In this document: positions 21,471 to 30,696 of the stretch, one piece after another | Layout: every line of letters starts with the position of its first letter | How positions within the stretch are numbered: the stretch's first letter is position 1 | Origin: Acinetobacter seifertii | GTDB lineage: Bacteria > Pseudomonadota > Gammaproteobacteria > Pseudomonadales > Moraxellaceae | Length of the DNA stretch: 64,000 nt | Direction of reading: 5' to 3' | Assembly (NCBI RefSeq): GCF_000368065.1 | Contig: NZ_KB851200.1 | Coordinates: 1,977,204-2,041,203 of the forward strand | Position numbers and translations under genes: made by a program | Notes under the pieces: model-generated | What the model was told of the DNA's origin: nothing | Seen by the model: only the letters and a program-made list of their open reading frames with translations | Database searches by the model: none

Positions 21471-23306
21471 TTATTGTTGATATAAATATTGGGCAACTTT
21501 TTTGGCTTGGTTTGGATTACTCCACCAATACTCTATACCAGCAGAGAGCACGGGTTTCACTTTAGGTTGCTGATACATATTCCAGTATGCATACCAATAT
21601 TCCCCTTTTCCATAAGTCGGAATTTGGTAATACCCTGCACGAAGTAATCGATCAAGAACATGAGTATAAGTAATTTGCTGTTCACGGTCTTTAGCAGTGA
21701 CCAGTTTTGAAATGACTTCATCAATAACCGGATTACGAATACCAGCGTAGTTATAGTTGCCATCTTGAATGGCTGCTGCGCTGCCCCAGAACTGGGCCTG
21801 TTCATTGCCCGGATTTAAAGATTGCGGCAAGTTCATGGTGGTCATGTCAAAATCATAACGGCGTATCCGTTCTAAATATTGCGGTGCATCGACTTGCCGT
21901 AAATTAATATTAATTCCTAATTTTTTTAAATTTCTTACAAATAGCATGAGTGTTCTTTGTTTGCCATCTTGCTGAATAAGAAACTCAATTTGTACAGGCT
22001 TGCCTTCGGGAGTATATAACTGCCCTTCTTTAATTTTATAGCCTGCCTGAATGAGTAATTGTCTTGCGATTAATAAATTTTGACGGTTAAAACCACTAGC
22101 GTCCGAAACTGGATATTTCCAGTCTGCCAAGATAGCTTTTTGCATGACTGGAGAAAGCTTTGGTAAAAGTGGTTTTAATATCGTGAGTTCACTCTTTGAA
22201 GGGAGACCAGTTGCGGCCAACTCACTATTTTCAAAATAACTTTGCAGTCTTTGATACTGTCCATAAAACAAAGCTTTGTTCTGCCATTCAAAATCATAGG
22301 CATAGGTTAAAGCTTGTCTAAAGCGAATATCGTTTAAAGGTTTTCGTCGTGTATTAAACACATAACTTTCAGTTGCAATCGGGTTATGGTGTCTAAATTT
22401 ATATAGAGTGACTAAACCTGCTTTTACCGCTGGAAACTTGTAGTCAGTGACCCATTTTTTAGGATTAGTTTCTTCATGCAAGGTATATTGCCCAGATTTA
22501 AAACCTTCGAATGCGATATCCCAATTTCGATAATAAACATATTTTAAATGGTCGAAGTTATAACGGCCTTTGTTAATAGGCAAATCTTTTGCCCAATAAT
22601 TCGGATTTCGTTTATAGCTAATACTACGTCCAGCATCAATCTTCTCAATCACATACGGCCCTGAACCTACAATCGGTTGCAAGGTAATACGAGTAAAGTC
22701 ACGGTTCTGCCAATCTGCTTTTGAGTAAATCGGTAAGCTCGCCACAACAAATGGCATTTTAGGATTATGACTAGACTTAAAAGTGAATTTAACTTGATGT
22801 GGGTTAATGACTTCTGTTTTTGCCAAGTCAGCAAGATACATTTGTAGGCCAAAATTAGATTTAGTTTGATAAACATCAAAGCTAAATTTTACGTCTGTTG
22901 CTGTTAAGGGCTGACCATTACTAAAACGAGCTTTAGGATTTAAATAAAAAGTAACGGATTGGGTTCTTTCTGGGTCATACGAAACTTTCTCGGCTAAAAG
23001 TGGATATAAAACCCCAACTTCATCGAGTGACTGAGTCATTAAAGTATCAAAAAGATAATTTACCCCTTCTGTCGCGCTCCCCTTACCATTCATGCTATTT
23101 AAATTATCAAATGTCCCTTGCGCGGCCTGACTCAACACTCCACCCTTAGGTGCGTTTGGATTGGCATAAGGCATAGCAGCCATTGTTAAATATTTAGGCT
23201 TAGAATGAATTGCAATATACGGCGTGGTTTGCTGTGCAGAGAATACAACTTGCGAAAAGACACTGAGCCCGACTAGCAGGCTCAGTTGACAATATAACTT
23301 TTGCAT
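21471..23306 (-). CDS. yejA: Periplasmic peptide-binding protein YejA
   Basis: A 611-residue extracellular solute-binding protein (family 5). Residues 1-23 are a signal peptide ending VFSAQ. The mature part shows GVLSQAAQGTFDNLNSMNGKG, PLTATDVKFSFDVYQTK and NPGNEQAQFWGSAAA, as in YejA/oligopeptide-binding proteins. It delivers oligopeptides, or muropeptides in some bacteria, to YejBEF. It begins 15 bases past the lytic transglycosylase gene, the first gene of the run. Confidence 0.92.
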   Translation of the reverse strand: MQKLYCQLSLLVGLSVFSQVVFSAQQTTPYIAIHSKPKYLTMAAMPYANPNAPKGGVLSQAAQGTFDNLNSMNGKGSATEGVNYLFDTLMTQSLDEVGVLYPLLAEKVSYDPERTQSVTFYLNPKARFSNGQPLTATDVKFSFDVYQTKSNFGLQMYLADLAKTEVINPHQVKFTFKSSHNPKMPFVVASLPIYSKADWQNRDFTRITLQPIVGSGPYVIEKIDAGRSISYKRNPNYWAKDLPINKGRYNFDHLKYVYYRNWDIAFEGFKSGQYTLHEETNPKKWVTDYKFPAVKAGLVTLYKFRHHNPIATESYVFNTRRKPLNDIRFRQALTYAYDFEWQNKALFYGQYQRLQSYFENSELAATGLPSKSELTILKPLLPKLSPVMQKAILADWKYPVSDASGFNRQNLLIARQLLIQAGYKIKEGQLYTPEGKPVQIEFLIQQDGKQRTLMLFVRNLKKLGININLRQVDAPQYLERIRRYDFDMTTMNLPQSLNPGNEQAQFWGSAAAIQDGNYNYAGIRNPVIDEVISKLVTAKDREQQITYTHVLDRLLRAGYYQIPTYGKGEYWYAYWNMYQQPKVKPVLSAGIEYWWSNPNQAKKVAQYLYQQ

Positions 23307-23321
23307 AAAGTTCTAATTATT

Positions 23322-26300
23322 CTATAAATTAGGCACTTTTATGATATCGCCAATACGCAATTGCGTCGACGGTGTTAGGTTATTGAGTTCCGCGAGTAAA
23401 CTGGTTTCTAGACCATATTTACTTGCAAGACCAATTAAAGTGTCGCCACGTTTAACTTTGTATTCCACTACAGTTTTTGGAATCACAATATTTTGACCGC
23501 GCTGTAGACTAGCATTTGCTTTTAATGCATTCATTTCAGCAAGTTCACGAACTGAAATACCTGCACGACTCGCAATCGCATTTAACGACTCGCCTGCTTT
23601 AACCGTATACTTTTCAGTATTTTTACCTGCTGCAACAGGTTTAGCAGATGATTTTGCGGTATCAGCTTTCGCTGTTTCTACAGGCACATCACCTGTTAGT
23701 TTTAAATGCTGACCAACACGTACAGTGCTGTTACGAGACAAGCCATTTAATGCAGTTAGATAATCTAACTGTAAATGATAACGGCTAGCGATGCTTCGTA
23801 AGTTATCACCAGACTTAACGGTGTAAGTATCTGGTGTTTCATCTTTAGCATTTTTAGTAGCAGCCTTGCTCGGTGTTTCAACCTCACCTGTCAATTTTAA
23901 ACGCTGACCAGCACGAACACCTGCTGTACGTGATAATCCGTTTAAATCGGCCAAATAACTGGTTTGTAAGTTATATTTAGACGCAATCGCATGTAAGCTA
24001 TCACCAGACTGCACAACATAGTGTTCAGGAACACTTACACCTGCAGGTACTTTCAAGTTTTGGCCAAGCTGGACATGGCTACTCGCTTTTAAGTTATTCA
24101 GTTCTGCAAGTTCAGCTAAGCTAATTTTAGACTTGGTCGCAATGCTTGATAATGTATCACCACGTTGCACCTTATAGCTTTCAGTCTTGTATGATGGCCC
24201 TGCTGCAAGTTTTTCATACTTTCCAGAAGCTTTGTTGTCATCAGATTCATCAACAGCAACTTCTTTTGTAGGTACATTAATTTTCTGACCAGCCATTAAA
24301 TTACTACCAGCTGATAACCCTGGTGTTAACTCTGCCAATTCCTGATTAGATAATGCATAACGATCTGCAATTAACTTTAAGTATTCGCCACGTTTAACTG
24401 TATAACTCTTTGTTGCAATACGACGTGTACTTGCCTGAACAGCTTTAGGTTCAGCCTTAGCCGAATTACGGTTGCCTTTAGGCTCTTTCAAATGCAGCTT
24501 TTGACCAACAAATAGACCATCACTGACAGATAAATCGTTATATTCAGCAAGCTGTTTCACAGACAAATTAAATTGATTTGCCACGCCTGTTAAACTGTCA
24601 TTTGCTTGAACGACGTAAACATCAGGTTTAACTGTTGATTTAGCCGTAGACTCAACGTCTTGTGGTTTAGCATCGTATAAATACAGGCTAGTTCCTACAA
24701 ATAGAGTCTTTTCTGGATCAATCTGGTTCCACTTGGCAACATCACGCCAGTTGACCCCATTTTTCATCGCAATAATTGCTAATGTATCGCCCGGCTGTAC
24801 AGTATAGGTACTACGCTTGCCTTTAGGTTGTACAACGACAACATCAGTATCGGTTTTAATGTAAGGCTTATCTTTATTGCGCTGTGCTTCTTCAGAGTTT
24901 GCAACACTTGCATCTTCAGTTAACGTTTTTGGATAAGCAAAGCCCTTACTTAACTCTTTACCTTGCTGTTCAGCAACGGATTGACTTGTCTGAATCGCAG
25001 TTAACTTAATTTTGCCATCGTAAGGATCAACAATTTCGGTACCTTGCGGTGCAATTGCCTTTAACTCAGCAACCACTTGGTCTTTTTCAGCTTGAGTGGC
25101 TTGTGGTTGTAAAGCTTGCTCAACAGTTTCTTTCTCACCTTCAGCACGAACAGCCGCTAAAATTTTCTCACGTTCAACTGCTGAAATTGGCGGTTCTGTT
25201 CTTACTGGCTTAACATTGGTCGCAGGTGTCACTGCAACTGGAATACGAGGTGCACTTGGCACATCAGCTGAGGCTGCAAAAGCAGCTAAAGCATCAGAAC
25301 CACGTGGTGTTGAGGTTTTTACCGAGACAGAACTGCCCGTTGTTCTTGTAGGAGTCGTAGGTCTTACAGGCTGAACTTGAGTCGCTGGTGATGTTTTAAC
25401 AGTGACCGAGGTTGAAGTCGTTGTAGTTGGCTTAGATGGCGATGTGACATTTGCCCACCAACCTGAACCACCACCAGATTTCATTCCTTTTAATTTATTA
25501 TCCACTGAAGGGCTAATATCAGCAGGAATTAAAATACGCATTGGGCTTGCAGGGTCTACTGTTTCACCACGATAACCCGGGTTTAATGCATATAACTCGG
25601 CACGGCTAAGACCACTAACCGATGCAATTTCATTTAAAGACAACGGCGCAGACAATGTCACTTCACGGAAGTGGGGTCTGTTCGCAATTGGTGGTAATGA
25701 AACCCCGTAAGCACGTGGATTTTTAATAATTTGTGCAACTGCCAAGAAACGTGGAACATAGTTCATGGTTTCTTGTGGAAGTTTTAATGACCAATAATCG
25801 GTTGGTAAACCCGCAGCTTGGTTACGGTTAATCGCCTGTTGGATACGACCCGGACCAGCGTTATAAGCTGCCAAAGCCAATTCCCATGAACCGAACTGGT
25901 TATATAAGCTACCTAAAAACTCATATGCAGCACGTGTAGACTCAACAACGTCACGACGACCATCATACATGCCCGTTTGTTGTAAACCATAAATACGGCC
26001 AGTACTTGGAATAAACTGCCATAAACCTGCTGCTGCCGCACTACTTGTTGCAGCAGGGTCATACGAGCTTTCAATTACTGGTAATAACGCAAGTTCAGTT
26101 GGAAGACCACGGCGTTCTGCTTCTTTAACAGTATGATATAAATAACGACTTGCGCGAGCACTTAAACGGTCAAGGTAGGGCTGACGTGAAATAAACCAAC
26201 TACGCTGCGCTTCAATACGTGGATCCCAGTGATCGAGATCCATTTTAAAGCCGACAGCCATACGTTTCCAAACATCACCGTGTTTTAAAATAAGTAGACG

Positions 26301-26537
26301 GTCACCCTCTACAGCACGCATATCAGTTGCTGAAAGTAAATCTTCTAACGAGTCTAGACTACTTGCATCAAGATAACCTGCTCCACTAACCTGTTTTGTT
26401 TTCGAGGTTTTTGCAGATTGCGGAGTCGAAGAACAGCCTGTTGTAATACCCAACGCAGCTAAAGCAGAGCTAAGGACTGTAATTTTGAATAATGATGCTG
26501 CAGATGGCTGCCACACAAATGTGGTTGGTTTATACAT
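23322..26537 (-). CDS. mltD: MltD-like lytic transglycosylase with eight LysM repeats
   Basis: A 1071-residue murein hydrolase. A lipoprotein-type signal ends ALGITTGC. The SLT domain carries the catalytic glutamate in LLPVIESSYDPAATSS plus AAGLWQFIPSTGR and ALAAYNAGPGRI. A degenerate LysM-like unit follows, then a low-complexity Pro/Thr/Ser linker and eight clear LysM repeats (starting STYTVQPGDTL, DVYVVQANDSL, KSYTVKRGEYL, ESYKVQRGDTL, EHYVVQSGDSL, DTYTVKSGDNL, EKYTVKAGESL, VEYKVKRGDTL) that bind glycan. E. coli MltD has about 450 residues and fewer repeats. The ATG at 26537 is preferred for the signal; GGAAG precedes it. It is the first gene before yejABEF. Confidence 0.9.
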   Translation of the reverse strand: MYKPTTFVWQPSAASLFKITVLSSALAALGITTGCSSTPQSAKTSKTKQVSGAGYLDASSLDSLEDLLSATDMRAVEGDRLLILKHGDVWKRMAVGFKMDLDHWDPRIEAQRSWFISRQPYLDRLSARASRYLYHTVKEAERRGLPTELALLPVIESSYDPAATSSAAAAGLWQFIPSTGRIYGLQQTGMYDGRRDVVESTRAAYEFLGSLYNQFGSWELALAAYNAGPGRIQQAINRNQAAGLPTDYWSLKLPQETMNYVPRFLAVAQIIKNPRAYGVSLPPIANRPHFREVTLSAPLSLNEIASVSGLSRAELYALNPGYRGETVDPASPMRILIPADISPSVDNKLKGMKSGGGSGWWANVTSPSKPTTTTSTSVTVKTSPATQVQPVRPTTPTRTTGSSVSVKTSTPRGSDALAAFAASADVPSAPRIPVAVTPATNVKPVRTEPPISAVEREKILAAVRAEGEKETVEQALQPQATQAEKDQVVAELKAIAPQGTEIVDPYDGKIKLTAIQTSQSVAEQQGKELSKGFAYPKTLTEDASVANSEEAQRNKDKPYIKTDTDVVVVQPKGKRSTYTVQPGDTLAIIAMKNGVNWRDVAKWNQIDPEKTLFVGTSLYLYDAKPQDVESTAKSTVKPDVYVVQANDSLTGVANQFNLSVKQLAEYNDLSVSDGLFVGQKLHLKEPKGNRNSAKAEPKAVQASTRRIATKSYTVKRGEYLKLIADRYALSNQELAELTPGLSAGSNLMAGQKINVPTKEVAVDESDDNKASGKYEKLAAGPSYKTESYKVQRGDTLSSIATKSKISLAELAELNNLKASSHVQLGQNLKVPAGVSVPEHYVVQSGDSLHAIASKYNLQTSYLADLNGLSRTAGVRAGQRLKLTGEVETPSKAATKNAKDETPDTYTVKSGDNLRSIASRYHLQLDYLTALNGLSRNSTVRVGQHLKLTGDVPVETAKADTAKSSAKPVAAGKNTEKYTVKAGESLNAIASRAGISVRELAEMNALKANASLQRGQNIVIPKTVVEYKVKRGDTLIGLASKYGLETSLLAELNNLTPSTQLRIGDIIKVPNL

Positions 26538-26769
26538 AAAAACTTCCAAACAACTCGCGTAATATTTCTTGGGGTCTGCCCACAAACCCTAGGTCTTCGA
26601 TGCCATTGTAGTAAAGCATGCAAGATAGACAAGGCAATAATTTAATGTCATTTGCATGGAAATGTTACAAGAAATTAAAAAAAGCTTGCTTTGTAACGAT
26701 GGAACCGAACTTTTTGCGTATACAATACACCATATTCAGCTCTTTTTCTTTCAGTTTAGGTTTCGATTT

Positions 26770-28149
26770 ATGTCTCAAACAATCACACTGTATGTTGATG
26801 GTGCATGTCGTGGCAATCCCGGTTTAGGCGGTTGGGGTGCATATGTCATTACCGAACAGGGTGAACATAAATTATTTGGCGGCGAACCCGATACAACAAA
26901 TAACCGTATGGAACTTACTGCCGCGATTGAAGGTGTTTCTTTTTGCCCACCCGATGCACAATTAATTATCTGGACCGACTCAAACTATGTAAAACAAGGT
27001 ATTACAGAGTGGATTCATGGCTGGAAAAAGAAAAATTGGAAAGATGTTAAAAACCCTGACCTATGGCAAAAACTTGATGCTGTTTGCGTAGGTAGAAATA
27101 TTGAGTGGAATTGGATTAAAGGCCATGCAGGACATCCTGGCAATGAAATGGCAGACCAACTTGCCAATTTAGGTGCAGATAAGACTGCTCAAGAACTCAA
27201 GCAACCACAACCTGTTGCTGCACCGCAAGATATAAAAAAGCCTGAACAGGACTGGTTGCTAGACGACCCTTTTGGATTTGATCTGGTTGAAACAACCGAT
27301 GATGAAGATATCGCTCTTGAACCATCACAAGAAGTTGAGATGATTACTGTAGACGAGCAAGTAAATGAAGTTGAAGCTGTAGAGCAAGAAACTAAGCAGC
27401 AAAGTAGCAACATTCATCCTCAAATTGTTGTTACCGAAGCAAAGCTTAAATTGCAAGGCCCTCGTCAGCTCATTCTCGATACTGAAACGACTGGTTTCTA
27501 TTTCCAAGATGGCGACCGCATTATTGAAGTCGGTGCAATTGAAATGATTAACCGTAAGCTTACGGGTAGTTCAATTCACATTTATATTAACCCTGAAAAG
27601 CCAGTGGGCGATTCAGAAAACATTCACGGTATCAGTGATGATTTCTTAAAAGATAAACCCCTCTATGCAGACATTGCAGATACTTTATTTGAGTATCTAA
27701 AAGGGGCAGAAATTATCGCTCATAACGCGACATTCGATATGAACTTCTTGGATATGGAGTTTAGACGTGTTGGGTTACCTGCTCTTTCAGAAGTTTGTGA
27801 AGTCACTGATACTTTAGCACTTGCAAAAAACAAGCATCCGGGACAGAAAAACTCACTCGATGCCCTAGTCAGACGTTATGAAATTCCAGCTCGTGACCGT
27901 ACCTTCCACGGTGCATTACTCGATGCTGAAATTCTTTCTGATGTTTACTTGGCTATGACAGGTGGTCAAGTATCGTTTGATATGGATGCACTATCGCAAA
28001 GTGAAAAAGATCAGCAAAATACAACAAGAACTAGAGTTCAAATTGATTTACCCGTTATTTACCCTTCAGATGAAGAGTTAAGCACACATGAGACTTGGGT
28101 CAAAGAATTTGAGAAAAAACATGGAGAACCTTGCCTTTTTGCAAAATAA
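26770..28149 (+). CDS. rnhA-dnaQ: Fused RNase HI and DNA polymerase III epsilon subunit
   Basis: A 459-residue fusion. Residues 1-147 are RNase HI (TLYVDGACRGNPGLGGWGAY, NNRMELTAAIEG, WTDSNYVKQG, GHAGHPGNEMADQLA: the D-E-D-D active site), which cuts RNA in RNA-DNA hybrids. An acidic linker of about 110 residues leads to the epsilon proofreading exonuclease: ExoI ILDTETTGF, ExoII HNATFDMNFLD, ExoIII HGALLDAEILSDVY. LAMTGGQVSFDM matches the clamp-binding region and the C-terminus EKKHGEPCLF resembles E. coli epsilon. ATG 26770 gives the natural RNase HI N-terminus. In E. coli the genes are adjacent but separate and divergent. I see no stop or frameshift between the parts. Confidence 0.93.
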   Translation: MSQTITLYVDGACRGNPGLGGWGAYVITEQGEHKLFGGEPDTTNNRMELTAAIEGVSFCPPDAQLIIWTDSNYVKQGITEWIHGWKKKNWKDVKNPDLWQKLDAVCVGRNIEWNWIKGHAGHPGNEMADQLANLGADKTAQELKQPQPVAAPQDIKKPEQDWLLDDPFGFDLVETTDDEDIALEPSQEVEMITVDEQVNEVEAVEQETKQQSSNIHPQIVVTEAKLKLQGPRQLILDTETTGFYFQDGDRIIEVGAIEMINRKLTGSSIHIYINPEKPVGDSENIHGISDDFLKDKPLYADIADTLFEYLKGAEIIAHNATFDMNFLDMEFRRVGLPALSEVCEVTDTLALAKNKHPGQKNSLDALVRRYEIPARDRTFHGALLDAEILSDVYLAMTGGQVSFDMDALSQSEKDQQNTTRTRVQIDLPVIYPSDEELSTHETWVKEFEKKHGEPCLFAK

Positions 28150-28283
28150 ATTTTTGATTCTCTAGTGTTTTTTTGGTTTCCCCTTTTGCAAGTTAAGTTA
28201 TATTAGTCGTATAGATTTTTAGCTCAAAATATTGAGCCATGACGAATATAACAATTGATTTTTTTTTGCAAAGGGGAATTTTT

Positions 28284-29927
28284 ATGTCTGAGCATAATTC
28301 GATTCAATTTGATCCGACAGCGTTGCTTATCATCAAGAATGAAATTGATAACTCAATAAAACTTGTGGAAGGCGCTGTAAGTACATTAATTGAAGAACAG
28401 GCTCTCCCTTTTGGTATTGATGATGCATTAGAACAATTTAAACAATGCACTCAGGTATTACGCCTCATTGATATCCCGTATTTGGCAAAGATCACACAGT
28501 ATTCGACAGAATTAATGCAAAAGATTATGGCTAAGCCAGAGTACATCAATACCGATGAGGTGGTTGCTCTAAGTGAAGGCACGACCATGGTTAAACGCTA
28601 TATTGAATTTATTTGTTTACGCGAAGTTGAAGTACCGCAGTTTCTTTTGGACACTCTAAACAATTTAGAAAAAGCTTTAAACAAGCCATTAACATCATCT
28701 GGACAACAGATTTCTGCAAATCTTACAGCAGCTTCACTTGAGTTACCTTTATCCGAGGTCGTTATTAATGAAAAAACTCAGTTTATTCATCAGCTTTATA
28801 AGTTGTCTTTGCTCAAATTTTTAAATAAAACTGAAACTACTCAAGATTTCCAAGCATTCAAACTAATTGGTAGTTATTTAGTCAGCATGGCTCATGGTCA
28901 ACTAAGCCAACAATATTGGCAATTGGTTAACTCTGTCTTTAATCACATTGATGAACTTGTTTTAAATAATGCTCGCTTACGTGTATTGATTAATCTTGAA
29001 AATTCTATAAGTCTATTTTTAGCAGCACCTGAAAGCTTTGAAGCAAATTCGAATGCCCTAGCAGATATAATTAGTATTGTGATTGGACAAGAAGATCAAC
29101 TTGCAAAGCAAATTCGTAAGCAACTGAATATTGGTTATGAATTTCTCACCGATGCTCAGCTTAAAACCTTAAGTCAGCATTTGTATGGTCCAGACTTCGA
29201 CACCATGGAAACGGTAAGCCAATTGATCTTAAACGAAATGAATAAAGTTCGTAATGATATTGAATACAACTACCAAAACATGTCACCAGAAAAGGCACAG
29301 CAATTACAAAACAGCCTTATGCAGCTAGCACATACATTTAAACTACTTAATTTAAATGAAGCAGCAGCCGAGCTTTCTCATCAAGCAAGCAGCTTAAGTC
29401 AAATCAATATATTGAGTAATGAAAATTACGCTCAGCAACTGATGAAGAGTATTTTGTCAGCGATGAATGCAATTGGTATTTTGGTACGAAATTATTCTTC
29501 TAGCCGTCTACAAATTCGTGTAAACAACACCAATATCTCTTTAGATCGTTTGGATGAAGCACATCAAACCTTATTAAATGAGACAAAAAATTTAATCGAT
29601 TTTGTATGCCAAAGTTTGACTTTATATGCCAACGATCAAACTCAGAATATTGAAGCAATTGCAGGCTCTTTAAAAGAGTTGGCTGGTGCAGCTGAATTTT
29701 TAGGCAGTACGGTTCAACAAAATGCTTTGCTTGAAACTGCTAAATTTGTACAACAGCAAATAGATCAGAACCAACCTTTTAGTCATGATCAGATTCACTG
29801 TATTTTTAACGTATTAGCTGGACTAGATATGTTAGTTGACAATTTAAAAAATAAACAGCCTGTTCTACAATCCATGTTTGATGTAGCATTGCTAAGTAGT
29901 CAACAACTTCAAAAAAAGGCAGCTTAA
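28284..29927 (+). CDS. fimL: FimL-like type IV pilus/twitching regulator
   Basis: A 547-residue, mostly helical protein resembling Pseudomonas FimL, which is related to the N-terminus of the ChpA chemosensory kinase but lacks phosphorylatable histidines; it tunes twitching motility and cAMP signalling at the pole. The N-terminus (FDPTALLIIKNEIDNSIKLVEGAVSTLIEEQ) and repeated Hpt-like helices fit. The following nudC gene matches the P. aeruginosa order as I remember it, which supports the name. GGGGA lies before the ATG at 28284. The stop overlaps the nudC start by one base. Confidence 0.75.
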   Translation: MSEHNSIQFDPTALLIIKNEIDNSIKLVEGAVSTLIEEQALPFGIDDALEQFKQCTQVLRLIDIPYLAKITQYSTELMQKIMAKPEYINTDEVVALSEGTTMVKRYIEFICLREVEVPQFLLDTLNNLEKALNKPLTSSGQQISANLTAASLELPLSEVVINEKTQFIHQLYKLSLLKFLNKTETTQDFQAFKLIGSYLVSMAHGQLSQQYWQLVNSVFNHIDELVLNNARLRVLINLENSISLFLAAPESFEANSNALADIISIVIGQEDQLAKQIRKQLNIGYEFLTDAQLKTLSQHLYGPDFDTMETVSQLILNEMNKVRNDIEYNYQNMSPEKAQQLQNSLMQLAHTFKLLNLNEAAAELSHQASSLSQINILSNENYAQQLMKSILSAMNAIGILVRNYSSSRLQIRVNNTNISLDRLDEAHQTLLNETKNLIDFVCQSLTLYANDQTQNIEAIAGSLKELAGAAEFLGSTVQQNALLETAKFVQQQIDQNQPFSHDQIHCIFNVLAGLDMLVDNLKNKQPVLQSMFDVALLSSQQLQKKAA

Positions 29928-30670
29928 TGTCTGAATTATCACTTGCTTATATTTTTCATCATCAACAATTATTGGTTGACCAAAACCTTCAATTACCCAA
30001 AGTCGAAAAGTTAGCAAGTGATCTGCTTTTCACTCATAACGAACAAGTCATTGCACGTGACCTACTGAGTGAAGAGGTTATACCGGAAGGTCTGCAACTC
30101 GTTCCCATACGTCAACTTATTTCCAACTGGTCAAAAGAGCAATTTTTACAGGCAAGTCGTGCTGTACAATTGCTCGAATGGCGGCGTAACCACAAGTTTT
30201 GTAGCCATTGTGGACATGCCACCGAAGTCCACTCAAGTGAATATGCAATGGTGTGCCCTTCTTGTGGGTATCACCAGTATCCTCGTGTCAATCCATGCAT
30301 TATTACTATCATTACTAAAGGTGATGATGAAGTGTTATTGGCGAAATCAATTCACAATAAAACCAACATGTATGGTTTGATTGCAGGATTTGTCGAAGTT
30401 GGCGAAACACTCGAAGAAGCGGTACAACGTGAAGCTTTAGAAGAAGTGGGTATTAAACTCAAAAATATTCAATATATGTCAAGCCAGCCTTGGCCGTTTC
30501 CAAGTAATCTCATGATTGCTTTTAGAGCTGAATATGAGTCAGGCGAGATTTCTTTGCAGGAAGATGAAATTGCCGATGCACAATTCTTTAAATTTGATCA
30601 GCTTCCTGAAATTCCATTTAAAGGCAGTATTGCACACGCAATGATTACGCAGATTACTCAAGCAAAGTAA
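29927..30670 (+). CDS. nudC: NADH pyrophosphatase / NAD-decapping Nudix hydrolase
   Basis: A 247-residue NudC. The zinc site is CSHCGH...CPSCGYHQYPR (four cysteines). The Nudix box is GFVEVGETLEEAVQREALEEVGI and the substrate-specifying SQPWPFPSNLM motif follows, the SQPWPFPxS signature of NudC. It hydrolyses NADH to NMNH and AMP and removes NAD caps from RNA. Its ATG overlaps the fimL TAA (TAATG), indicating coupled translation. Confidence 0.94.
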   Translation: MSELSLAYIFHHQQLLVDQNLQLPKVEKLASDLLFTHNEQVIARDLLSEEVIPEGLQLVPIRQLISNWSKEQFLQASRAVQLLEWRRNHKFCSHCGHATEVHSSEYAMVCPSCGYHQYPRVNPCIITIITKGDDEVLLAKSIHNKTNMYGLIAGFVEVGETLEEAVQREALEEVGIKLKNIQYMSSQPWPFPSNLMIAFRAEYESGEISLQEDEIADAQFFKFDQLPEIPFKGSIAHAMITQITQAK

Positions 30671-30696
30671 TCTGCGCTTTCTAAAACTCAATGGTT

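Noticed and set aside
25096..25374. Plus-strand open frame opposite the mltD linker
   Set aside because: Its composition mirrors the Pro/Thr/Ser-rich linker of mltD; a shadow.
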